Both the position numbers and the translations under genes were made by a program. A stretch of DNA of 15,448 nucleotides, from the NCBI GenBank assembly GCA_012513625.1, contig JAAZBW010000189.1, positions 1 to 15,448 of the forward strand, read 5' to 3'. Under the pieces are notes generated by a model that worked only from the letters and a program-made list of their open reading frames with translations, made no database searches and had not been told where the DNA came from. This DNA is from Actinomycetales bacterium (GTDB lineage: Bacteria; Actinomycetota; Actinomycetes; Actinomycetales; Actinomycetaceae). Positions 1 through 5,792 of this stretch are shown in pieces. Every line of letters begins with the position of its first letter. The stretch's first letter is position 1.

Positions 1-63
1 GCCGAGGGTCTCCTCGCCGCCCTCAGGGCTCGAGAAGATATCGCCGTCGAAGTTCTGCGACAC
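1..63 (-). CDS. nusG: Transcription termination/antitermination protein NusG, N-terminal fragment (cut by window edge)
   Basis: Only the first 21 codons are present, starting at a GTG (63-61) and reading toward the left edge; the peptide begins MSQNFDGDIFSSPEGG. The identification rests mainly on position: it lies directly downstream of secE on the same strand, and secE-nusG is the standard bacterial order. An acidic, poorly conserved N-terminal extension before the NGN domain is usual in actinobacterial NusG, and this fits. A purine-rich AAGCAGG lies about 8 nt upstream of the GTG, which supports this start. NusG binds RNA polymerase and modulates elongation and Rho termination. The secE stop codon (TAG) is in the same frame 30 nt upstream, with no stop in between. 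Confidence 0.8.
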   Translation of the reverse strand, partial: MSQNFDGDIFSSPEGGEETLG

Positions 64-93
64 GGATAGAACCTGCTTTCTGTTTCGGCCGTA

Positions 94-336
94 CTAGGTA
101 CCGAAGACCAAGAGGACGAGCTGACCAAACACGAAGTCCAACGCGCTGATAATGGCCATCACCGCGAGCACGAAGATCATGACCACCACGAAGTAGGTCC
201 AGAGCTCGTTGCGGGAGGGCCGGACCACCTTCTTGAGCTCGGCAATGATCTGCCGGAAGAAGAGTGCGATACGCGCGAAGATGCCTCGCTTCTCCCCCGA
301 GCGGGGGGAGGGCCGGCCGGCTGCGCTTTCGCTCAC
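94..336 (-). CDS. secE: Preprotein translocase subunit SecE
   Basis: The 80-residue product is the small membrane subunit that clamps SecY in the Sec translocon. It has a charged N-terminus, an amphipathic stretch with IAELKKVVRPSRNELW at about 31-46 (the SecE signature of acidic/basic residues followed by VxWPSRxEL-like sequence), and one hydrophobic membrane segment at about 48-78. The length is normal for a short, single-span actinobacterial SecE. The start is the GTG at 336, about 11 nt after AGGAAG. The open frame continues to 807, but that extension runs through a tRNA gene and is not protein. The stop is TAG. Downstream, nusG begins 30 nt away in the same frame; upstream, a tRNA lies 77 nt away on the same strand, so co-transcription is likely. 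Confidence 0.95.
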   Translation of the reverse strand: MSESAAGRPSPRSGEKRGIFARIALFFRQIIAELKKVVRPSRNELWTYFVVVMIFVLAVMAIISALDFVFGQLVLLVFGT

Positions 337-367
337 GTCGTGGTCTGCTTCCTGTTGGCTGTTTCGG

Positions 368-404
368 CCCTGCACGTTCGGTGCAGGGGCCCGGGAGATC
401 CGGG
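368..404 (-). promoter_or_regulatory. Two consecutive hairpins in the trnW-secE leader
   Basis: Two dyads lie in the 77 nt between the tRNA and secE. The first has perfect 8-bp arms CCCTGCAC (368-375) and GTGCAGGG (381-388) around a 5-nt loop. The second has arms CCCGG (390-394) and CCGGG (400-404). Neither is followed by a T-run on the minus strand, so they are not classical intrinsic terminators. They could serve in tRNA 3' processing, attenuation before secE, or as stability elements. The structure is visible; the role is inferred. Confidence 0.45.
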
Positions 405-413
405 GGACACCAG

Positions 414-486
414 CAGGGCAGGAGGGACTCGAACCCACAACCGCCGGTTTTAGAGACCGGTGCGCTACCAATTGCGCCACTGCCCT
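414..486 (-). tRNA. tRNA with CUA (UAG-reading) anticodon on a tRNA-Trp body, at the trnW locus
   Basis: A complete 73-nt cloverleaf can be drawn. The acceptor stem AGGGCAG/CTGCCCT has A1-U72 and discriminator G73. The D arm is GCGC/GCGC with A14, G18G19 and A21. The anticodon stem CCGGT/ACCGG is perfect. The T loop is TTCGAGT. The anticodon loop is CTCTAAA, so the anticodon is CUA; bacterial tRNA-Trp has CTCCAAA (CCA). The T stem GTGGG/CCCTC has a U50-U64 mismatch. CCA is not encoded. Location (upstream of secE-nusG), A1-U72 and G73 all point to descent from tRNA-Trp. A CUA anticodon pairs with the stop codon UAG. The charged amino acid cannot be read from sequence. In E. coli the same change in tRNA-Trp (su+7) gives an amber suppressor charged largely with glutamine. 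Degeneration or a base-call error are live alternatives. Confidence 0.9.
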
Positions 487-527
487 AGGTTTGCATTCAG
501 GCCATGGAGGCACAGAACACGATAAAG

Positions 528-533
528 ATCGTA
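528..533 (-). promoter_or_regulatory. Candidate -10 element for the trnW-position tRNA / secE-nusG
   Basis: TACGAT on the minus strand matches the actinobacterial -10 pattern TAnnnT and lies 41 nt upstream of tRNA nucleotide 1, which would give a leader of about 35 nt. I see no convincing -35. This is a pattern match only. Confidence 0.35.
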
Positions 534-651
534 CCGCACCACCCGGCGCGTTCCGGTCCTCCGAACCCGTTCTGGGCCCGGATGAGTCTAACCGCACATC
601 CCTCCCCGGTCCATCTGACAACACGTGCGTGCGAGCGAGCCACCGAGGCGG

Positions 652-657
652 CACACT
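652..657 (+). promoter_or_regulatory. Candidate leaderless -10 element of the aminotransferase
   Basis: CACACT (nAnnnT pattern) is followed by 7 nt and then the GTG start at 665, the spacing expected for a leaderless actinobacterial transcript. The same GGCACACT block recurs with nearly the same spacing before the small-protein gene (1943-1948). Confidence 0.4.
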
Positions 658-664
658 TGCGCGT

Positions 665-1870
665 GTGAACACATTGCCTCGCGTTTCCACCCGTCTCGCC
701 GCGATCGCGCCCTCTGCCACCCTGGCCGTGGATGCGCGGGCGAAGGCGCTCAAGGCCGCCGGCCGGCCCGTGATCGGATTCGGTGCCGGTGAGCCCGATT
801 TCCCCACGCCCGACTACATCGTCCAGGCCGCAATCGCCGCCTGCTCCACACCTGCGAACCACCGGTACACGCCGGCACAGGGCAAGCCGGTACTGCGTGA
901 GGCGATCGCCGCGAAGACGCTCCGGGACACCGGGGTGGAGGTGGCGGCCTCCGACATCCTCGTCACGAACGGCGGCAAGCAGGCCGTGTTCCAGGCCTTC
1001 GCCGCAATCGTGGACGAGGGCGACGACGTGATCCTGCCGGCCCCCTACTGGACCACATACCCGGAGGCCATCCGCCTCGCAGGGGGCGTTCCCGTGGAGG
1101 TGTTTGCGGGAAGCGAGCAGGACTACAAGGTGACCGTGGAGCAACTCGAGGCCGCGCGGACCGAGAGGACCAAGGCGCTCCTCCTCTGCTCCCCATCCAA
1201 CCCGACCGGCAGCGTGCACTCGCGCGCCGAGCTCGAGGAGATCGGCCGCTGGGCGCTCGAGAACGGCGTGTGGGTGATCACGGACGAGATCTATGAGCAC
1301 CTGGTCTACGACGATGCCGAGTTCGTCTCGATCCTGAAGGTGGTCCCGGATCTCATGGACACCACGATCGTGCTGAATGGGGTGGCGAAGACCTACGCCA
1401 TGACCGGCTGGCGCGTTGGTTGGATGTTCGGCCCCACAGACGTGATCAGGGCGGCGAGCAACTTCCAGTCCCACCTGACCTCCAACGTGAACAATGTGGC
1501 GCAGGACGCCGCCCTCGCGGCGGTCTCCGGTGATCTGACCGCGGTGGCGGAGATGCGCACCGCGTTTGATCGGAGGAGGCGCCTCATCGTGGACGAGCTC
1601 TCGAAGGTGCCAGGCTTCGAGGTCCCGGTGCCCAAGGGCGCGTTCTACGCCTACCCCAACGTGGAGGGCGCACTCGGCCGGGAGATCCGCGGGAGAGTGG
1701 CCACCACCTCCGCCGAGCTCGCGGCCATCATCCTGGACGAGGTGGAGGTGGCCGTGGTGCCGGGTGAGGCGTTCGGCCCGTCCGGCTACCTGCGTCTGTC
1801 CTACGCCACCTCGGACGAGGACATCGTGGAGGGCGTGGGACGGATCCGGGCGCTTCTCACGGAGGGCTGA
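665..1870 (+). CDS. Pyridoxal-phosphate-dependent class I aminotransferase (aspartate aminotransferase-like)
   Basis: The 401-residue product is of normal length for fold type I aminotransferases of the AspC/AatA group, which transfer the amino group of aspartate or a related amino acid to 2-oxoglutarate using PLP. Visible motifs: GFGAGEPDFPTP (38-49), TNGGKQA (101-107), SPSNPTG (176-182, Asn179), TDEIYEHLVYDD (206-217, Asp207 and Tyr210), NGVAKTYAMTGWRVGW (238-253, PLP Lys242 and Arg250), and YLRLSY (375-380) with substrate-carboxylate Arg377. The GTG at 665 is chosen because family members begin a few residues before the VSTRLAAI segment and a leaderless-type promoter abuts it; the open frame upstream to 209 overlaps the tRNA on the other strand and is discarded. 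Exact substrate preference cannot be told from sequence. Confidence 0.93.
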   Translation: MNTLPRVSTRLAAIAPSATLAVDARAKALKAAGRPVIGFGAGEPDFPTPDYIVQAAIAACSTPANHRYTPAQGKPVLREAIAAKTLRDTGVEVAASDILVTNGGKQAVFQAFAAIVDEGDDVILPAPYWTTYPEAIRLAGGVPVEVFAGSEQDYKVTVEQLEAARTERTKALLLCSPSNPTGSVHSRAELEEIGRWALENGVWVITDEIYEHLVYDDAEFVSILKVVPDLMDTTIVLNGVAKTYAMTGWRVGWMFGPTDVIRAASNFQSHLTSNVNNVAQDAALAAVSGDLTAVAEMRTAFDRRRRLIVDELSKVPGFEVPVPKGAFYAYPNVEGALGREIRGRVATTSAELAAIILDEVEVAVVPGEAFGPSGYLRLSYATSDEDIVEGVGRIRALLTEG

Positions 1871-1942
1871 CACCGGGTGTTGCACAACCAGTAGGGCGGG
1901 GATGGGGCGGTCTACTCTCATCCCCGTCTCATCCACGTGCGG

Positions 1943-1948
1943 CACACT
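1943..1948 (+). promoter_or_regulatory. Candidate leaderless -10 element of the small-protein/kinase/regulator operon
   Basis: CACACT lies 6 nt before the GTG at 1955. It falls inside the longer reading frame that opens at 1937 and so argues for the 1955 start. It repeats the arrangement before the aminotransferase. Confidence 0.35.
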
Positions 1949-1954
1949 GGCCGT

Positions 1955-2269
1955 GTGGTGCAGTTGCGCTCGTTCCTCATCGGCATGCTGGCGGTCCTCG
2001 TGGCGCTCGGTGTGGCCGCGGGCGTCCGCGCGATCATCCAGCCGCCAGAGGCGCGCCCACTCGGGCCCATCCTGCTCGTCCAGAGCGAAGAGCCGTCCAA
2101 ACCGGACCGCATGGAGTTCGAGAAGTACGCGCCGGACTCTGGAACCGCTGCCGAACCCACCCCGCTGCCCGAGGTGCCGGTACAGGTCCCACCGGCACCC
2201 CCCGTCGATATCGAAGAGGATGGGGACGACGACCGCAACGGTGATGATGACGACGAGCAGGACGACTGA
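1955..2269 (+). CDS. Small membrane-anchored protein with acidic, proline-rich tail (unknown function)
   Basis: About 104 residues from the GTG at 1955 (110 if the GTG at 1937 is used; no Shine-Dalgarno distinguishes them). A short basic N-terminus precedes one hydrophobic segment of about 20 residues (SFLIGMLAVLVALGVAAG), which could be a signal anchor. The rest is hydrophilic: a proline/valine-rich stretch (PLPEVPVQVPPAPPVD) and then a strongly acidic tail rich in Asp and Glu. I recognise no family beyond a resemblance to small secreted hydrophilic proteins found beside two-component genes in actinobacteria. Its TGA overlaps the ATG of the sensor kinase (ATGA junction), so the three genes are probably one operon and this protein may act with the sensor at the membrane. 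That role is inference. Confidence 0.7.
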   Translation: MVQLRSFLIGMLAVLVALGVAAGVRAIIQPPEARPLGPILLVQSEEPSKPDRMEFEKYAPDSGTAAEPTPLPEVPVQVPPAPPVDIEEDGDDDRNGDDDDEQDD

Positions 2270-3744
2270 TGACTGAGACCACCGCAGGGCCGCGCGCTGC
2301 CGGCTCCGGGCTCGACGTGCGCAGCCGGATCATCCTGCTGACCGTGAGCCTCGCGGCACTCGCCCTCGTGGTGGCCGGCTTCGTCCTCTGGATCTCACGC
2401 ACCGAACAGGTGGACAACGCCATCGATGCCACCCTGGAGCGGACGGCGGCGGAGCTCTCGGACTGGGTGTACGCCTCCGATGGCTTCCCGGACACCGCGG
2501 CGCTCCTCCGTGAGGCCATGCGCACCGAGGTGCCGGCGGAGAACGAGGCGATCGTCGGCTTCCTCGGCGGCAACCTGTTCGTGGTCCAGGGCACCATCAC
2601 CCTCAACCTGCTCGATGACCCGGAGTTCCTCGCCCACGCGGCCCCGCTGACCACGGGCGATCAGGCGTACCTCTACACCCACTCCACGCAGTCCACCCAG
2701 TACCGGTTCGCGGTGGTCCCCGTCCGGGTGGGCGACACACCCCCCGGTGCCCTCGTGCTCGCGTTCGACCGGACCGCCGAGCACATCGAGGTTCGCAGCC
2801 TCATGCTGACGTTCCTGTGGACCTCTGCCGCAGCCCTCTCGGTGGCGGCACTGGCCGGATGGTTGCTCGCCGGCCGCATGCTCCGTCCCATCCGTGAGCT
2901 GCGGGAGGTGTCCGCCACCATCACGGAGCGCGACCTCTCGCGCCGCCTTCCCGTCCGCGGCACCGACGACCTCTCGGCACTCGCCCGCTCCTTCAACGGC
3001 ATGGTGGACCGGCTCGAGTCGGCCTTCTCATCGCAGCGTCAACTCCTCGACGACGCCGGTCACGAGTTGCGTACCCCCATCACCGTGGTCCGGGGTCACC
3101 TCGAGTTGATGGATCCGTACGATCCGCAGGACGCCGCCGAGACCCGCGACCTCGCCATCCACGAGCTCGACCGGATGCACCGGCTCGCGGACGACCTCGT
3201 CCTGCTCGCGAAATCGGAGCAGCCCGATTTCGTGAAAGTGCGACTCACGGACGTGGGAGACCTCACGAGCGAGACGTTCGAGCACATGAAGCAGCTGGGG
3301 AACCGCGAGTGGTTCCTCGCCGAGAGTGCGGAGGGCATGTTCCCGCTCGACGAGCAGAGGCTCGTCCAGGCCTGGCTCCAGTTGGGCGCGAACTCGGTGA
3401 AGTTCTCCGAGGAGGGCTCCCGGATCGAGGTGGGCTCGTCCGCCTCACCGGGCGAGGTACAGCTGTGGGTACGCGACTCCGGCACGGGCGTGGGCGAGGA
3501 GTATCTCGCCACCATCTTCGAACGGTTCAACCAGGTGGACTCCTCGCGGGGCGGCGCGGGCCTCGGCCTGCCGATCGTGGCGGCCATCGCGCACGGCCAC
3601 GGCGGCCGGGTGGACGTGGCATCACTTCCGGGTGTGGGATCCACGTTCGTGCTCCGTCTCCCAGTTCCCCAGAGCGGGTCCGAGGCGCACCCACACGCGC
3701 TTGAATGGCAGCAACATGGAGGTATGCAGTGGCCAACATCCTGA
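2269..3744 (+). CDS. HAMP-domain sensor histidine kinase
   Basis: The 491-residue membrane kinase of a two-component system autophosphorylates on histidine and passes the phosphate to the regulator encoded next. Order: TM1 about 20-42, an extracytoplasmic sensor region about 43-175, TM2 about 178-201, HAMP about 200-252 (LRPIRELREVSATI), and HisKA with DDAGHELRTP, phospho-acceptor His265. The HATPase domain shows an N box (LGANSVKFS, Asn375), a G1 box (DSGTGVG, Asp403), an F box (FERF) and a G2 box (GAGLGLP, 429-435). All catalytic motifs are present. The sensor region carries no recognisable ligand domain, so the signal is unknown. The start ATG overlaps the stop of the small acidic protein, and the 3' end overlaps the regulator by 16 nt. 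Confidence 0.95.
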   Translation: MTETTAGPRAAGSGLDVRSRIILLTVSLAALALVVAGFVLWISRTEQVDNAIDATLERTAAELSDWVYASDGFPDTAALLREAMRTEVPAENEAIVGFLGGNLFVVQGTITLNLLDDPEFLAHAAPLTTGDQAYLYTHSTQSTQYRFAVVPVRVGDTPPGALVLAFDRTAEHIEVRSLMLTFLWTSAAALSVAALAGWLLAGRMLRPIRELREVSATITERDLSRRLPVRGTDDLSALARSFNGMVDRLESAFSSQRQLLDDAGHELRTPITVVRGHLELMDPYDPQDAAETRDLAIHELDRMHRLADDLVLLAKSEQPDFVKVRLTDVGDLTSETFEHMKQLGNREWFLAESAEGMFPLDEQRLVQAWLQLGANSVKFSEEGSRIEVGSSASPGEVQLWVRDSGTGVGEEYLATIFERFNQVDSSRGGAGLGLPIVAAIAHGHGGRVDVASLPGVGSTFVLRLPVPQSGSEAHPHALEWQQHGGMQWPTS

Positions 3745-4397
3745 TCGTGGAGGACGAACCGGGGATCGCTTCGTTCGTTTCGAAGGGCCTCCGGGCCGCC
3801 GGGCACCAACCCACGGTGGTGGACACGGGCCGTGAGGCCCTGAACCACGCGCTCACGGATGGCTACGACCTGATGATCCTGGACATCGGCCTACCGGACA
3901 TGAACGGTTTCGACGTGCTCGAGCGGATGCGCGGCTCCGGTTCTAAGACGCCGGTCATTATCCTGACCGCCCGCGCCTCGGTGGATGACACGGTGGCGGG
4001 GCTAGAAGGTGGGGCGGACGACTACATGGCGAAGCCCTTCCGCTTCGAGGAACTCCTCGCCCGTATCCGCCTCCGGCTGCGCACGGAGACCAGCAGCGGA
4101 GACCTCGGGGTCCTCTCCGTGGGCGACCTGACCCTGGACCTGCGCGCTCGGACCGTCTCGGTGGCTGGTGAGGTGGTGGACCTCGCGTCCCGCGAGTTCG
4201 AACTGCTCGAGGCGTTCATGCGCCACCCCGATCAGGTGCTCTCACGTGAACAGCTGCTCTCGCGGGTGTGGGGCTACGACTTCGACCCGGACTCGAACGT
4301 GGTGGACGTCTACGTGGGCTACCTGCGCAAGAAGGTCGGTGCGGGCCGGATTGTGACAGTCTGGAGGGTGGGTTACCGCCTCACCACCCGCGCCTGA
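3729..4397 (+). CDS. OmpR/PhoB-family response regulator
   Basis: The 222-residue product is a DNA-binding regulator partnered with the preceding kinase. The receiver domain (1-115) has acidic pocket residues in IVEDE, phospho-acceptor Asp52 (LMILDIGLPDMNGF), Thr80 (ILTAR) and Lys102 (MAKPF). The C-terminal winged-helix Trans_reg_C domain (about 128-222) contains LASREFELLEAFMRHPDQVLS and ends with VWRVGYRL. The GTG at 3729 is chosen because a strong GGAGG sits 6 nt upstream and MANILIVEDE is the expected receiver N-terminus; the ATG at 3705 would add eight non-conserved residues. The start lies inside the end of the kinase gene, indicating translational coupling. The convergent neighbour ends only 2 nt away, leaving no room for a separate terminator. 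Confidence 0.95.
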   Translation: MANILIVEDEPGIASFVSKGLRAAGHQPTVVDTGREALNHALTDGYDLMILDIGLPDMNGFDVLERMRGSGSKTPVIILTARASVDDTVAGLEGGADDYMAKPFRFEELLARIRLRLRTETSSGDLGVLSVGDLTLDLRARTVSVAGEVVDLASREFELLEAFMRHPDQVLSREQLLSRVWGYDFDPDSNVVDVYVGYLRKKVGAGRIVTVWRVGYRLTTRA

Positions 4398-4399
4398 CC

Positions 4400-5605
4400 T
4401 CAGGACACGCGCTCCATCCAGCGCAGCGCCTCGTCCAAGCGCCCCTCGCCGTCGCGCCGCCACTCGTCACCCGCCGGCTTCTTGGCACCCGAGACGAGGG
4501 AGAGCGTCACCGCGGCCGCGCGTGCCGCGAGCGCCCGCGCGTCGAAATACATGAGCGAGCGCTGCCACCATGCCTCCAGGATGGCGCCCACGTGCGGGTA
4601 CACGGCGGGCGCGAGGTGCGGGAGGACCGAGACATGGCCGAGCATGCAGGCGATGTCGTCCACCCGGTAGCCGGGGCCCACCGAGTCCACGTCGAGGAGT
4701 GAGGCAACCTGCTGGGGGCCGGACATGAACAGGTTCGCCTCGTAGAAGTCGCCGTGCGTGGTGACGAGTGGGCCCGGGTCCGAGGTCTCCATGACCGCCT
4801 TCACCGTCGTCGCGAGCTCGTGGGCCTCGTGCGCGCGCTCGGGGATCGCCGTGGCGGCCGCGTGGCCGTAGAACTCCACCCGGTCCGCCCACGAGGGGTG
4901 GGCGGGGAGCTCCATCATCTGGGGTGGGAGGGCCTGCAGCACGGAGTGCGCGGCCTCGTAGGTGGCGATCGGGTCCGGGAGGCCGGCGGCGAGGAAGTTG
5001 GCGAGCGGGGCACCGGACGCCACCGAGAGCACCACGAGCCCCGAGGGGTCCGACTGGATCACCTGCGGCGCAGGAACCCCTGCCGCGGAGAGCATCTGGT
5101 GCCGGGAGACGATGTCCGCGGCGATCCTGGGCCGCAGTACCTTCACGAACGCGACCGTACCGGCCGCGCCGTCGAGGCGGAGGACGGACCGCCGCGTGGG
5201 GCGGTAGGTGACCACCGCGGGCGTGACGGGCTGACCGAGGAGTAGGGACATGGCCACCGGGTCGCACGCGGCCGGGAGGGCGGGCAACTCGGGATCGTGG
5301 GGGTGGCGCCACAGGTAGACGCGAACGAGGCCCTCGGAGTGGTCGAGGCGGACGAGGCCAGGAGTGTCCTTCCGGGAGACCCGCGCGGTGGTGGCGCACA
5401 CGTACTGGACGGACTCGCCGCCGTCCGCCCCGCGGACGCTGAGCTCGTATCCCACGGAGACGCCGGCGGCAGGCCGGTGGTGAAGGGAGTCCACCCGCCA
5501 GTCGAGAATGGTGGCGCCCTCGGTCCCGAGCGCCTTCACGAGGAGCTCGCCGGCGTCCGGGCCGGTCAGCAGTTCCACCTGTTCGAGCTCACTCATCGCC
5601 GTCAT
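4400..5605 (-). CDS. Phosphotransferase-fold protein (aminoglycoside phosphotransferase/kinase-like, substrate unknown)
   Basis: About 401 residues from the ATG at 5605; the ATG at 5596 (MSELEQVELL) is an equally plausible start. The C-terminal half has APH/choline-kinase-like active-site motifs: THGDFYEANLF (Brenner HGD-N motif, His284, Asp286, Asn291) and LLDVDSVGPGYRVDDIA with the metal-binding Asp (305 or 307). A candidate ATP-binding lysine is Lys155 in FVKVLRP. The N-terminal 130 residues are less conserved and may be a maltokinase-like cap, but I cannot assign them. Such proteins phosphorylate small molecules such as sugars, aminoglycosides or choline; substrate here is unknown, and resistance should not be assumed. 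It diverges from the adenosine deaminase gene and converges with the response regulator. Confidence 0.78.
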   Translation of the reverse strand: MTAMSELEQVELLTGPDAGELLVKALGTEGATILDWRVDSLHHRPAAGVSVGYELSVRGADGGESVQYVCATTARVSRKDTPGLVRLDHSEGLVRVYLWRHPHDPELPALPAACDPVAMSLLLGQPVTPAVVTYRPTRRSVLRLDGAAGTVAFVKVLRPRIAADIVSRHQMLSAAGVPAPQVIQSDPSGLVVLSVASGAPLANFLAAGLPDPIATYEAAHSVLQALPPQMMELPAHPSWADRVEFYGHAAATAIPERAHEAHELATTVKAVMETSDPGPLVTTHGDFYEANLFMSGPQQVASLLDVDSVGPGYRVDDIACMLGHVSVLPHLAPAVYPHVGAILEAWWQRSLMYFDARALAARAAAVTLSLVSGAKKPAGDEWRRDGEGRLDEALRWMERVS

Positions 5606-5658
5606 CGCCCTAGTCCACCATGGAGCTCGCCACTTTTCGACGGTTGCGGGCACGGCGC

Positions 5659-5717
5659 GCGGGCGCGGGCACGCGAACACGGGAGTGGAGGGTCCCTCCG
5701 GCGGGCGCGGGAACGCG
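5659..5717. repeat. 17-bp direct repeat in the divergent promoter region
   Basis: GCGGGCGCGGGCACGCG (5659-5675) recurs as GCGGGCGCGGGAACGCG (5701-5717), differing at one base, with a 42-bp period. Between them lies the perfect odd palindrome GGAGGGTCCCTCC (5687-5699). In so GC-rich a sequence part of this may be compositional, but it is concentrated in the 187 bp between two divergent genes. Confidence 0.5.
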
Positions 5718-5725
5718 CGCACAGC

Positions 5726-5744
5726 GTGTCGGAGTGTCCGACAC
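5726..5744. promoter_or_regulatory. Perfect 8-bp inverted repeat, candidate operator
   Basis: GTGTCGGAGTGTCCGACAC has 8-bp arms around a GTG centre. It lies about 36 bp upstream of the candidate adenosine deaminase -10 and within the divergent promoter region, a typical place for a dimeric repressor or activator site. No regulator is identifiable from the site alone. No T-tract follows, so a terminator is unlikely. Confidence 0.5.
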
Positions 5745-5779
5745 CACGGGCGGGAGCACGCTGCGTGGAGCGCGTGCGG

Positions 5780-5785
5780 GACAAT
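5780..5785 (+). promoter_or_regulatory. Candidate leaderless -10 element of adenosine deaminase
   Basis: GACAAT (nAnnnT) lies 7 nt before the ATG at 5793. This favours that ATG over the one at 5784, which overlaps the element. Confidence 0.3.
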
Positions 5786-5792
5786 GGTGGGG

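Noticed and set aside
414..486. Pyrrolysine-type tRNA (pylT)
   Set aside because: pylT also has a CUA anticodon but has a very short D loop, a six-bp anticodon stem and no normal T arm sequence. This tRNA has a standard D arm, 5-bp anticodon stem and TTCGAGT loop, and no pyl genes are nearby.
337..807. N-terminal extension of the SecE reading frame (237 residues in all)
   Set aside because: It translates straight through the tRNA gene and has no SecE homology before the GTG at 336.
497..1945. Long minus-strand open frame (482 residues) opposite the aminotransferase
   Set aside because: A shadow frame typical of GC-rich coding DNA; the plus strand carries all aminotransferase motifs.
2269..4397. 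Antibiotic-resistance regulatory island formed by the two-component system and the APH-like gene
   Set aside because: The APH-like gene is on the opposite strand, converges with the regulator and is divergent from adenosine deaminase; the fold alone does not indicate drug modification.
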